Assembly: GCF_030272615.1 (NCBI RefSeq)
Contig: NC_081411.1
Coordinates: forward strand, 184,799,449-184,863,448
Length of the DNA stretch: 64,000 nucleotides
Direction: 5' to 3'
Origin: Cryptomeria japonica
Taxonomy: Eukaryota > Streptophyta > Pinopsida > Cupressales > Cupressaceae
A program made the position numbers and the translations under genes. Positions 48,359 through 60,000 of the stretch are shown here, piece by piece. The notes beneath the pieces were generated by a model that saw nothing but the letters and a program-made list of their open reading frames with translations, made no database searches and was not told the DNA's origin. Position 1 is the first letter of the stretch. Every line of letters starts with the position of its first letter.

Positions 48359-49374
48359 CTTAGAATTGATTAGAGAGTGATGGATGAAATTAGGTTGATC
48401 AAATGTCTTTATATAGAGGTATCTAGGCAATTTACCGATTAGGCCAACCTCCAACTATCATACAGAGCCACGGAGATGAATGCTCGCTAGAGGGATAAGA
48501 TCCCTGCCCCAGTTCAAAATTGGGCCCCACTAAGAGGGACCATGGGCACCATGGTCCATCTAAAAAAGGGACCACAATGAAGCCTCATGGAGAAGGGTAG
48601 CCCACTAAAGAGCCCATTAGTGGGTGTACATGGCATTAGAACTAGAGAATAGGCACAAAATGGACCTAGATAGGTGACGAGGATAGGACACACTAAAGTA
48701 GGGGCATAAACATGAGGTGTAAATTTGGCCCAATGACAATTTATGATGCTACAAAAATGAAATTGGAGTATTAGGTGCTTTCCTTGGATTTGTATAAGGA
48801 AATTCAAGGATAAAGTCTTCACCAAAGGCAAAATCAGCATCATGATGAGGAAAAGTGTGTACTCAATGCTCAACTCAAGCTAAGGGTGAAAATTAAGCCA
48901 ACAAAGACATGAGGGAGACAAGAAAGCATTTTCTTCCTCACTTCCTAATCCACTACCATATGTGTCCCTTACCATCCAAAATCCCTGACCTAGGTACCAT
49001 CCTTCCCTTACCATCCAAAATGCCCGACCTAGGAGCATCCTCCATTACCACTCAAAATTCCTGCCTTGTGGAGGTTCAAAGATTGAAGAATTTTAAAGGT
49101 AGCATGATGATGAAGTTGCCTTGATGAATTAGATGAATAGATTGCAATGTTGGAAATGATGATGATGGGCAAACTCAATTCATTCTTGGAAAATAGGGAT
49201 CAACATCATATTGAAGGATAAGTAAATGATAAAATGTTGAAGTTGGCAAAAGATCGATCAAGTGAACAAGAATTTTCCCTCACTTTCCAAAATCCACAAT
49301 CAAGGTGAGATTGTCCTTTACTTGAAGGGATCCTAAAATCTCTGATTAGATTTTGATCCTTCCTTTGCATGCTA

Positions 49375-49556
49375 GAGTTTGCATTCAAGGAAGGGAATTC
49401 TTTCTTTGCATGCTGAAATCTGTGCTCATGGAAGGGAACTCTTCCTTTTCATGCTGAAATTCTAGATCTAGGAAGGGAAATTTTCCTTCACAATCTGAAA
49501 TCCCAGCTCTAGGAAGGGAAATTTTCCTTCACAATCTGAAATCCATGAACTCATGG
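49375..49556 (+). repeat. Tandem repeat of about 42 bp, four units
   Basis: Units run 'catgctgaaat' or 'aatctgaaat', then about ten variable bases, then 'ggaagggaa' and 'ttccttcaca' or 'cttttca'. The last two full units are nearly identical. Position upstream of the LTR TATA box suggests U3 repeats. Confidence 0.85.
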
Positions 49557-50656
49557 TGAAGTGTAGTAGTCACTTGGTAGAGGCCCCAAATTAGACTTCA
49601 AATCAATAAAATCAGATAGGAGATCAGAAGTTAGAACAACATTTCACCCTCATTGGGAACACATATTAGATTAGAGAGTTTGAAAGATGGGTGAAATCAA
49701 TATGTATCAGGCATATTTGATGATATCGTTGTTTGTTTTGTAGGCAACTGATGAAAGAGGATGAAGGGACTAGCTGCAAGCATTTAAAAGAAACATTGCA
49801 TCAAAGAATGAAAGCTTTTCACAACACTTCAGAATGGTGAGGAGGATTGAACAATGCAAGAAGGAGGACTTCACAATGGAAGATGCCAAGCTAAGCAAGG
49901 AAGTTGATGAAGAACACTCCCAAGGTTCATTAACATGGTAAGGGAAGAATAAGGACAATGCATTTAAGGTAAAGAAGGGCAAACACAAATGAAATGAAAA
50001 ATAAATAAGATAACAAAAGGCATGCAAGATCAAGAGCTAAGATACTCGAACACATCATATTGATGATGAAGGAAAGGTTATGACAATCTTGTATTTCCTC
50101 TGGAAATCTAGGATCACAACCAGTATGTCAAGGAAATTCCAAGGCTAGATATACATTCCAAAGTTGAAGGTGATACACATCATGATAAGGGATAGGTGAA
50201 GTTGGTCAAATTGGATAAGATGATACAATTTGGTAATGTCCCTCGCCATCGTCTAATTCATCATTGATCTTGGATAATGTTGAGTATCAAGAGATATGCC
50301 TAAATCACCTACACTCGTGATGATCTACAAGATAAGAAAGTTGAGGTGGTGACAACTCACCTTCATCAACCCAATCGCAACATTCCAAGTCAAGGCATGT
50401 AGATTCAATTCACTTGATTCATCCAATGAGGAGGATAACTAGGTACACATGAAGGCACAAAGTTCAATGTACCTAACCTCATCATTCATTGGTTGACATT
50501 CAATTATGGACATGTGTCCAATTCAATGTAATTTTTCATTGGTCAAGCATTAAATGTTATATAATGGGTGTAACAAACCCTAATTAGGGTTTCTATCTTT
50601 TGATCTTGGCCATTGATGTGGATTTTATCCAGGCCATTCAATTGTATTGAGAGCAC

Positions 50657-50663
50657 TATATAA
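50657..50663 (+). promoter_or_regulatory. TATA box of the outer LTR
   Basis: 'cactatataaggc' is a canonical plant TATA box, followed by CT-rich leader sequence. It lies downstream of the LTR repeats and upstream of the AATAAA-like signal, as expected for U3/R. Confidence 0.6.
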
Positions 50664-51159
50664 GGCTTTCTCTCCTCATTTATAATGGTTAATAGTTAAT
50701 AGATGTTGGATAGCAAGCAATTAGCAATTAGAAGTAGAGTACAAGAAGGCAAAAATTGTTGCCAAGCTTGTAAATAAACATACTTTTCATACATATTGCA
50801 TGGTTTCTTGTCGGATCCTCATGTTAGATGGAGTTCATTGATTGTGATGGATTAATGTGTGGATGTTGATAGTTCCTTAGTTCATACTATTTATGGTTAG
50901 ATGATTTTGAATTGCAAGGCATAGTTACCTTGAACATCAAGATGTGCTAAGTTCAATTGTGGATATGTTTATTCAATTTGCACCATTATATTGGGTATTT
51001 GGATGAATGTTAATGATATGAAAACCTTTTATTTTGTTTTGAAGGTTGCATTGGTTTTGTGTAGTTGTTAACAACACGGCGAAGCAAAGCTTGGTTTTAG
51101 GAGTATGTCAATTCGAACATGATCCATTATCATCATTGATCTTCGAAGTAGCGTAGTCT

Positions 51160-51438
51160 TTCTCAACCCTCAATACCTTTCATACTTGAGCTTATGGCTA
51201 AATGCTGGGAAGTTTTCGTCTGCATTACTCTAGGAGGAAAGGATTTTTTTCAATCATTAGTTACCACTGCCAGCTATTCTCTATCCCTTGTCATTGGTCA
51301 AGTCCCACAATTACATGATTTCAAGGTTCTATCTGAACATTTTCTGCACCCCCACTTTTAAGCTTTACCCTTCCTTTTCTGTAGCAATTAGAGTACTTAG
51401 AGTACTTACTTCAATACAAACAAAATCATAATAGATAC
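51160..51438 (-). pseudogene. Fragment of ankyrin-gene 3' end
   Basis: It matches 56055-56300, the last codons and 3' flank of the intact gene. On the minus strand it ends ENVQIEP then TGA, as in the intact gene, followed by the same 3' flank ('gtaattgtgggacttgacca'). Only about 25 codons and the 3' flank survive. On the plus-strand side it is followed by 'cttacttcaatacaaac', as in the flanking repeats at 55910-56030. The 4.4-kb insertion at 51439-55835 then separates it from those repeats. Confidence 0.85.
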
Positions 51439-53603
51439 TGTGATGCCCCGCCAAGAAACCCCAAAGGGGTTTAAGTTAAAAACACTCAAATAGAGTGATT
51501 TTTTTTTTTTTTTTAAAAATAATAGTTAAGAGTATTATTGATAAGTTACAACATTAAGATAGTTTGGAGTTATCTAAAACTAGATAACACAGCGGAAGGC
51601 TAAATGATCCTAAGGAGTTTCCCAACGTGATTACACAATCCTTACACCTAGCTCAACTTGCGTCAATTGATCCAATAAACTGGAGGACTTATTTACGAGA
51701 TAATGCATACGACATGGTCATATGTATGTTCAACGAATTGATGTCTTAGAATAGTTAGGAAGCGTTCATTTACTTTGAATGGATAGGAGGCCAAGACGAG
51801 GTTATTACTCAATGCATTTTAAAATATAATTAACATAAGAGTCCACCCACTAATGTGCAATGTGACTAATATAACAAAGTTCATTCATTTGGGTTTTAAG
51901 ATAACCACCCACATTTGATATTTTTCTTAAATATTAAAAGTTTGGCTAATAAGATGAGATTCGTTCATTAGGGATTAAACTTCCATTAATAGAGTGAGGT
52001 CCCTTCATTTGATTTCAAGCATAACCAACTAATGAGTCGTAGTTCTTTTATGGAGGATAAAATGCAAGTAACCATAGAGTTCATTCATTGAAGTTTTAAT
52101 AATGCAAATAAATGGACTAATTCATTAAGGTGGACATGTATTAGGACACATGAGAGCATCCTTTAAATTAAAATATAGTTAGCAAGATGATATTCATCAT
52201 TTCAAGATTAGAATATAAGTTCATAGTGACGTTCTTCCTTTAGGATTAGAATATAACTATCTTATTGCATGTCACTCCTTTTAGTTAAATGATGTTAATA
52301 TGAAAAGATACATTTACTAAGATTAAGATATAAACAACTAATTGAATCCTTCCCTTTTCAGTTCACTTTTAGCAATCTTAAGAGATTCTTTTATTAGGGT
52401 TATGGTTATGGATAAATAGTTGAGTTCACCCAATTATTAAGTTAATTTGGTAGGGATTATTTGTTAAGATTAAAATGTGAAATAACTAAACAAATTTATC
52501 CAATATAGTGAAACATATTTAACATGGCGTTACTCATTTACTAAGGTAAAAAGGTAAATACCTATATGACGTTCATCCTTTAGATTTCAATCTAGGAATT
52601 ATAACATTAATTTTAACTTTGTTTTCCATTCACATTCATTCAATTTACATGCTTAATAACAAGTTAATTCCAATGATGTAACCCAGCAAGATTCTTTCCA
52701 CTATTACTACTTTTAATTAACATTATCAAAATACTTTTCCATAATCTTAATTACAATCTTTTATGAACCTAATTACTACATTTGTCAAGATGAATAATTT
52801 TATACCCTTAGATTTAAATTCGTTAATTTCCCATCGTACACTTTACAAGGTAACAACCATACATGATAACTTAAAGCATGAAACAAAGGAAGCTAAAACA
52901 TTGCATAACACAGATATGATCTCAGAGTTCACCCCTAAAGGGCTACATCTCTGGGTCTGCTCAACTACAAGACCCCTTTGGTATTATATCGTTAGGAATA
53001 CATAATTTATAAGTCTTTTACATCTTTGCCTCTTAGGCGAACACAACCAATATACAATAGACACCTCGGTTGGAATTTACATAATGATCCCTTCTAAAGC
53101 GGATCTAACTGAACACTTCAAAGAAAATACAGGTTCTAATGACTGACAATACTTTGACTAGGGGCGTAACCCAGCTATGACCAACACAAGTAACTAGATG
53201 ACAGGGTCTGAAACAAATACATCAAGGTTTGCCGCCACTCTAAACAAGGCAAGTACGAATCTTAAACATACAACATTTTTTTTTTAAATCGATACGACAT
53301 CAAAATTTACATGCATCCTACTAGCATATCGTTGAAGTAAAAACAAAATATATGAAGATAAATTTAGATTCATATTCCATGAAAACTTCTCATTAACATG
53401 TATTACCAAACGTTAACCAGAGTATAGTTATTTCAAAGATCTCCAAATAAGACCATATTTAATCTCGTTTCCAAAGATTACTCCCCGATTAGAATTGGTC
53501 CCCAAAATTTAATGTTAACTAATATAAATCGAATAATCCATGATTAATGAATACCCCCCTTTTTTTATCCACAATTTTAAATATACGCAAACTTTGTATT
53601 TAA

Positions 53604-53604
53604 C

Positions 53605-53689
<85 letters not shown>
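53604..53689. repeat. (GT)n(TA)n microsatellite
   Basis: A short GT run passes into an uninterrupted TA run of about 70 bp. It is likely hypervariable in length and a weak point for sequence assembly. Confidence 0.97.
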
Positions 53690-53690
<1 letters not shown>

Positions 53691-53908
53691 ACATTTAAAA
53701 TCTAATTTCAAATAAAATAGGTCTTCCTACAAATATATTACAACTTCTTTTATACTTCCCCATGACATTTTTCTTTCATTTTATAATTGTCAATATTATA
53801 TATATATTTTTTTAAACAACAAAAAAATATATATAAAAAAAAAATAAAACAAACTTTATATTTTCTTTTTTATTTTAAGTAAACCCTAATCTATGACGCA
53901 GCACCCTG

Positions 53909-54030
53909 CGACCCATAATGTGGATGCAGGTTCTGCGGCCCACACTGTGGACGCAGGCCCTGCGGCCCACGTTATGGACGCAGGTATGTAGCCCACATTG
54001 TGGATGCAGGCCCTGCGGCCCACAACGTGG
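53909..54030. repeat. GC-rich 27-bp minisatellite
   Basis: Four and a half units of 27 bp (one of 26), with consensus 'cggcccac' then 5-6 variable bases, 'ggacgcagg' and 'ccctg'. It sits in a GC-rich island (53890-54120) inside very AT-rich DNA. Reading frames across it on both strands are by-products of the 9-codon periodicity. Confidence 0.9.
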
Positions 54031-55845
54031 TCGCGGGGAGGACTGCGAACCCGCGAGGAAGGAGAAGAGGAGGGGGGCAAGGATGGCGGCGCGAGTTGAG
54101 CCTCGGCTCCTCCGCCCGCCAAACCCTAGCCCAAAATATATAAAATTTATTTTCCCCTTTTTTTTTTGTTGTTTTTTTTTTTTTAAAAGAAACACATGGC
54201 CTAAACGTAACTGATAAAAAAAAAAACAATTTGGACACCATTTTTACAGTAAAATAAAAGGGGTCTTCAGAATCGTTTTCTCTCTTCAAAATGTTTCAAG
54301 AAAACATAATAACCCTTGAATCCAAGACAACCAAGCTTTCAAAAAGAAATTGAAACTAAATCTTTAAACGTTCATGGATATTATCATTTCTTTTTTTTTT
54401 TTGCATTTCATGGAGAGCACAACAATAAATAAAAGGGTAGATTGGAATCCTACCTCCAAACGCATTCCGGGAAGAGATTTGATGAAGAGCCCCCAAATCT
54501 ACTGTTCTAAAACTCCATCTTTGTCCAAAACCTCCAATCTCCCTTCCAAAACCATTTTTTTTTTTCCAAAAAGATGACCCCAGAAAAAGAACCCCCAAAA
54601 ACATTTCAAAACTAGGTTAAAATGAGAAACCCTATTTTTGACCTAATTTTCAATTTCGAATTTAGGCATTTATTTTTTTTAAAATAAAAGAAAAATGAAA
54701 AATGGAAATCATTCATTTCCATTATTCAATACTTCTTATTCGTTTTTCTTATTAAAATTAAAAAGCTTCCATTTCTTATTTAACTCTAATTTTAAATTTC
54801 TCCATATTACTTTAGCCAACACTTTATATTTTGAACTACTAACAAGGGTTAGGTATTTAAATTAATTTAAATTCCCAAAAATCAATCCTTTATACTATAT
54901 CAACTTTACAAGTAAAAAGAATAATTTCCTTTAAATAATAAAATTTACCATTTCTTTTCCAAAATGCGAAAATGATTAATTTATTTCTATTTCTCAAATG
55001 ACTTTAAATTTTTCCTTTCTAAAACGCATAACTCATTAAATTCGTTATTATTAAAATTAACTATTAAATTGACTCACTATAACATAATAAAGTGACCTTT
55101 TTAATAAATGACTACTCTCATGAAAGAAATCTATTTACTCTAATTTTCTCAACTAATAATGTGTAAATGAACACATTAATTCAAGTTAACTACTTTAAGC
55201 TTGCTACAATTATAATTAAAACGATCTCTTTAAATTAACGATTAATCATATAAAAGAAGCTACCTATTTAAATTTCCAAATTACTAATGCGTACATCTAC
55301 TCATTAAATTGAATTTAATACTTAGGATAACAAACTCCACTTACCCTGCACTAGGCACGCAAACCAAGGAAGTCCACCAAAGCACACGACATGTAACCCA
55401 ACAAAAAGAAAGCCCCACGAACCACACATGATGCTCACCTGACCATGGCTAAGGCAAGACGAGAGTTTTATGACCACCAAATCCGAATTCTAAGGATGGA
55501 GGAGGTATACTCAACCCTGCAAATTCCCAAAGGAGATGAACCTCGCCCTGGGCAGTGTTGTACCTGCAATCTCCTGCACCCATGAATTCATGCAAGCATA
55601 CATATACATATACATATTCAATGAGGGCGTTAGCTCGAGATTTATCACAAGAGTTAGGAAACACTTACATTTACACAAGAATCGACACAGGAGCACAATA
55701 ATAAGTATGCACAATTATTTATATTATCTAAACTACACATTGCATCACGGTTAACCTACCATTCAAGAATGCCACATAGGAAGTCAGCCAAGGTCAAACG
55801 GGTTTAACAAGTCCGACTAGGGTAGGGGCATTACAGACATAAGAT

Positions 55846-56100
55846 TCTATCCATACTTGAGCATATGACTGGATGGTCGAAAGTTTTCAATCAACATTCA
55901 ACTTACAAAACTTACTTCAATAGAGACAAAATAATTTACAAGATTCCATCCATACTTAAAGCTTATAACTAAATGCTCGAAATTTTTAAATCAATATTCA
56001 ACTTACAAAACTTCAATACAGACAAAATCATATTTAAAAATAATCTAGAGGATTCTATCCATACTTGAGCTTATGGCTGGATGCTCGGAAGTTTTAGTCT
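55846..56100 (-). repeat. Tandem repeats in the 3' flank of the ankyrin gene
   Basis: Three units of about 100-107 bp start 'gattctatccatacttgag' at 55846, 'gattccatccatacttaaag' near 55943 and 'gattctatccatacttgag' at 56052. The same unit also begins the 3'-end fragment near 51168. They lie just downstream of the gene's stop codon and probably overlap its 3' UTR. Confidence 0.8.
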
Positions 56101-56216
56101 GCAGAACTCTAGGAGGAAAATTTCAGACTTGTTAAAGGATTTTTCCCAATCATCACTTCCCACTGTCAGCTATGCTCTATCCCTTGTCTTTGGTCAAGTC
56201 CCACAATTACATGATT

Positions 56217-57095
56217 TCAAGGTTCTATCTGAACATTCTCCATACACCCACTGTTAAGATTCGCCCTGCCTTTTCTGGAACAATTAGAGTACTTAGTTTT
56301 TCTCCGGGCGCCGCCGGTCAAAAACCACAGACGTTCCAGTTTCATCCACAGACACTCTATCATTCGGTCAGCAACAAGAGGAGTTACACCATGCAGATGA
56401 TTGAATCTCGCCATCTTTATTGCAAACTTTATATTCACACAGAGAAGAAGGAGAAAACCACAAAAACATATGACGGTGCAGAGGCCAAGCACGAAGAAAG
56501 CCAAAGTGTTAATCTTGTGCACAAGCATTGTATACACTGTAGCAACGAAAGCTAACGCCGTGAAGCCAAAGCTGGAGCAAACCAAGATGTTGGTTACAAA
56601 GAGGAACATTACTTTATTTCCCGTGGTGAGAGGTGTACTCAAATGCCACATGAGCACCACAAAGAGCGACAGAAAGAAGGCCAGACAATCAAAAATGAGA
56701 AATGTTTTAAACGAAACCAACCCAATCAGAAGAGGGGAACCTAACATTTTCTCTGTCTCTCCCTTCTCCAGCTCCGTTTTAAAACCGCCCGGAATGGTGA
56801 AGGCGGCTGTAAATGACATTGTTGCTAACAACACGGCCACCACTAATTCTGTGTTCCGCCTGTCCTCATATGCTTTGTTCACCAGCATAATGGCATTCTC
56901 GTATTTTTGTGGGCTCACGTTTGGGAAGGTATACAGGAAATGCCTTCTCTCTGGGGGATAGTTCGCCAGCTTTGCTATCATATTGTGGCATTCGTGGTAC
57001 TCTGTGTTTTCTCTTGCAATGTCGAGGGCCGTTAAGCCCTTTTTATTAACGGCATCTTTGTTTATACCTTGTATTTGCAACAGCGATTCCACCAT
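56217..57095 (-). CDS. Exon 3 of the ankyrin/PGG gene
   Basis: Acceptor TTTGTAG/ATGGTG at 57096/57095. Encodes residues 301-592: a final ankyrin repeat (LTALDIARENTEYHE), then RRNTELVVAVLLATMSF and AAFTIPGGF, the PGG signature. Three more hydrophobic segments follow, then a basic tail with RRKTK and RKGR. It ends in ENVQIEP and TGA. The exon keeps a full open frame of 292 codons. Confidence 0.93.
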   Translation of the reverse strand: MVESLLQIQGINKDAVNKKGLTALDIARENTEYHECHNMIAKLANYPPERRHFLYTFPNVSPQKYENAIMLVNKAYEDRRNTELVVAVLLATMSFTAAFTIPGGFKTELEKGETEKMLGSPLLIGLVSFKTFLIFDCLAFFLSLFVVLMWHLSTPLTTGNKVMFLFVTNILVCSSFGFTALAFVATVYTMLVHKINTLAFFVLGLCTVICFCGFLLLLCVNIKFAIKMARFNHLHGVTPLVADRMIECLWMKLERLWFLTGGARRKTKYSNCSRKGRANLNSGCMENVQIEP

Positions 57096-60000
57096 CTACA
57101 AAATACATATACATTATCGAGTTAGAGTGCAATCATTCTTAAGTTTTCATTCTTAAGTTTTGATTTGTTTAGATGATTCATTAATGATCACACTTTCTTT
57201 TATAATAAGATCTTATCTAGTTTAAGATGAATTATCTAAATAAGTCAAAACTTACAGTATATTGAAGAAACAAAAGTGTAATCTATGCTGAATTTCTTTT
57301 CCATATCAATTGTCCATTTTATTTATATATCATTGTAGCTAATGATATACGATTTCAACAATCCATACTGCAAATCAATGCTTTTTAGATTAAATTGTTT
57401 AACAAGTATTTTGAATCAACCTGTCGCATCACACTGCATGATCCATCATTAGAATAATAAAGAGTTGTAGGAGTCATAAAATTGTTACACAGTTTAATCT
57501 AAAAAGTAAATCAATGTTTTATAGATTAAATTGTGTAACAAGTTTTCTGAATCAACATTTAAGATCGCACTCCATGATCCATCACTAGGATGATAAAGAA
57601 TTGTGAGAGTCACAAAATTGTTATGCAATTTAATTCAGAAAGCAAATCAATGCTTTTTATATTAAATTGTGTAAATTTGTAAGATGAGAGAATCAATAAC
57701 TTCAATGAAATTGAAGATAATAATTAAAATATATTTTATCAAAGTGACTTGTAATTGGATAATTTTTGTAACTTATGTAAGGGCCTAAAGTGTTATTATA
57801 GACATATAAGTTTAATCAAATTCAAATTACAATTTTTTGGATGCATAAATTCTTTAAAAATAATTATCTTTTATAATGGATAGGAAGGCAGATTTTGAAT
57901 AAACTTATTATATATTTTAATTGAGATTTTTTATATTTATATATTATTTGCTTTGGTTTATTAGAAAGTATTGTTAAAATTTAATTGTATAATTTTAAAG
58001 ATATTTTAATTAATTTGTATTGTATTATTAGTGATTTATAAGAATTTTTTTATTATGAGTATGTATGGTCTAATTATTAAATATTTTATTTAGGTGATTT
58101 TTGTTAAGGTAAGAGATTTGGACAGGTCACCCACCTTAGAATTATTCAGACTAAAGTATGTTTAAGCATGGAGTTCCCAAGATCAAACTCATTTAATGAT
58201 ATAGACAGTATCTTTATAATTTATCAAACCTTATAATGCTTTAATATGATTCAATCAAAAATTTCAATCAATCTTATTCTCCCATATTTCATAAATATAT
58301 TACTATCTCCTAATGGTTCTAACCCTGAATTCAATATAAATCCAAGCACACATAACTACATTCTCCGTTATCTCCAAGCACTTAACACCGTCGAGCAATT
58401 AGCAGAGCCAATTTATGCATATCTTACTAGAATATCTGAAAGAACAGATGTTTTTGAAATAGAAATCAGATGTTTGATGGGCATTCTGATATTTCAAGTT
58501 AGCATTTATTGATAACCATCAATTTCTTTTCTAATAAATTGTTTATCCGCATGAGTAACACAGGTTTCTTCAAATGCACTTTCTTTAGTATGACTCTGTT
58601 CTTACCTCATTGAAAATTTTAAGATATCACGTTGAGAATTTTGACAGAAGCATGTGATAGAAATAACTTACGCGAATGCTTTTGTTCTTTGCTGCAATAT
58701 GCAGAGGCGTGTCTCCACTTTCAAGACCCTGGTTCACCAGTTCTGACAGGCCTACCACTTCTCTCAAATAATCAGCAATTCGCATCTGGCTAAATTGGAC
58801 AGCTAAGTGTAGCACGTTCATTCCACAACAATTCCGTATTTCAACAGCATCTGGCCTCTCCTTTACCAACATTTTTACTGCTTCCAGATGCCCCAATTTC
58901 ACTGCCATATAAAGCGGTGTTTCTTCATTGTCATTAACCCAATAACACAATTCAGGTTGAAACTTTATTAACTGGCTCATTATATGCAAGTAGCTTCTCC
59001 GAGTGGCTACATGCAAGGCTGTATCGCCATCTTCATACTTTTCTTGGATTAATTCTTTTCCATCTACTGAATTTAACACATGCTTCACCAGATCTGGAAA
59101 ATAGACATCCAAAATCATTGTCAAGTGACATTTTCCCCTATAAAACACATACGTGGTTAAAACAATGAAATTAAATATGATATTGTTCAAGAATGGCTAT
59201 TTTATCTTTGTTGAAGCGATACAAAGTTCAACCTAAACAAGAACATTATACAGTCTAATCTCATAGAAACAAAATGATAAATGAAACTTAAGAGAATGAG
59301 ATCACTCAAAGTTGAATTTTAAAAGCGTGATTCTGAAAATGTCAGTATATATTTTAGGTCTAAAAACCTTGCACCCTTTTCTATTCGAACATAACATTAA
59401 AACAGATTTAGCGCCATTAGTTGGTGCTGCAAAAGATTAATCACAGGTTAAAATTGAAGCCTCTAACAAGATTTGGATTGAGTAGTTGCCATTAAAGATG
59501 GATTATTGATTGATTGGCGGTGTTACTCTGTTTTCAAAGTATTACTTTCTTAGCTTAAAAAAATGGCATTAAAAAACCACTTCTCTTTAATCTCAAGGTA
59601 ACTTTTTAAGTCTCGAATCTTTCATTTAAACGGAGTTGTGCAAGCTTGATATTTATAGAGGGCAGGTTGTTAGGATAAAAGCTTGAATCCATTGCATAAA
59701 CGAAGGGAGCAGAAGCTCAAGAACCAACCTCATTTAAGTATTTTAATTATAGAAATAAAGAGAGAATTTGTTTTCTTTTATGGATGAACGTGATTTTTAA
59801 ACAAATCCCAACAAGATTACCTTACACTTGTAGAAATTTTCGATGATTTTTTTGAGAGAGGATAGCAAGTGGGAGGATATAAAAGACTTCCTTGAAGATA
59901 TAGTTAAAATTTACATTTCTAGTACAAGATGTTTCTATAAGTGTTTTTTTTTCTATATTCTATGAAAAAAAACTGTTATTCAAGGTATAGTGAGTGTTGA

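Larger units (their letters stand above)
46270..48753 (-). repeat. 5' LTR of nested Gypsy element (with hAT inside)
   Basis: It matches 41332-42452 in 46270-47058 and resumes at 48367 ('gattagagagtgatggatgaaatta') to 'gatgctaca' at 48753. The break is the hAT element at 47067-48358 plus its 8-bp target duplication. Excluding the insertion, the length is close to that of the other LTR. Confidence 0.75.
41332..48754 (-). mobile_element. Non-autonomous Ty3/Gypsy element with two LTRs
   Basis: Related LTRs at 41332-42452 and 46270-48753 bracket an internal region of about 3.8 kb with a gag-like relic. No protease, reverse transcriptase or integrase motifs are seen, so this looks like a non-autonomous or internally deleted derivative. 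The flanks gaatg (41327-41331) and aaatg (48755-48759) are a likely 5-bp target-site duplication with one mismatch. The element sits inside a larger LTR (40916-51076). A canonical initiator-Met primer-binding site is not evident beside the right LTR. Confidence 0.7.
48755..51076 (+). repeat. Outer LTR, right part
   Basis: This is the continuation of the LTR that begins at 40916. It contains short degenerate repeats (for example 'cccttaccatccaaaat' at about 48967 and 49007) and the array at 49375-49556. A TATA box is at 50657-50663 and an AATAAA-like 'gtaaataaac' near 50768. It may end at ACAACA (51071-51076), which mirrors the TGTTGT start. The outer flanks (tatct and cggcg) do not match, so the right edge is uncertain and this may be a 5' LTR with its body lost. 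Confidence 0.5.
51439..55835. mobile_element. 4.4-kb insertion with LTR-like ends
   Basis: It begins TGTGATGCCCC and ends GGGGCATTACA, near-perfect inverted 11-bp termini of a type common on Gypsy LTRs. The flanks gatac and gacat could be a diverged 5-bp target duplication (two transitions). Its removal would rejoin the ankyrin 3'-fragment to the related tandem repeats at 55846. It has no gag or pol motifs, an 86-bp GT/TA microsatellite and a GC-rich minisatellite. It is probably a very long solo LTR, or a non-autonomous element whose internal edges I cannot place. Confidence 0.6.

Noticed and set aside
53875..54195. Long frames on both strands over the GC-rich island
   Set aside because: They arise from a 27-bp (9-codon) minisatellite and GC content; no domain or splice context is present.
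56401..56961. Plus-strand frame of 186 codons
   Set aside because: It is antisense to exon 3 of the ankyrin/PGG gene, which has clear domains and splice sites; the opposite frame is a shadow.
58246..58512. 88-codon plus-strand frame in intron 2 of the ankyrin gene
   Set aside because: It has no recognisable domain, no promoter or splice context, and lies in AT-rich intronic DNA.
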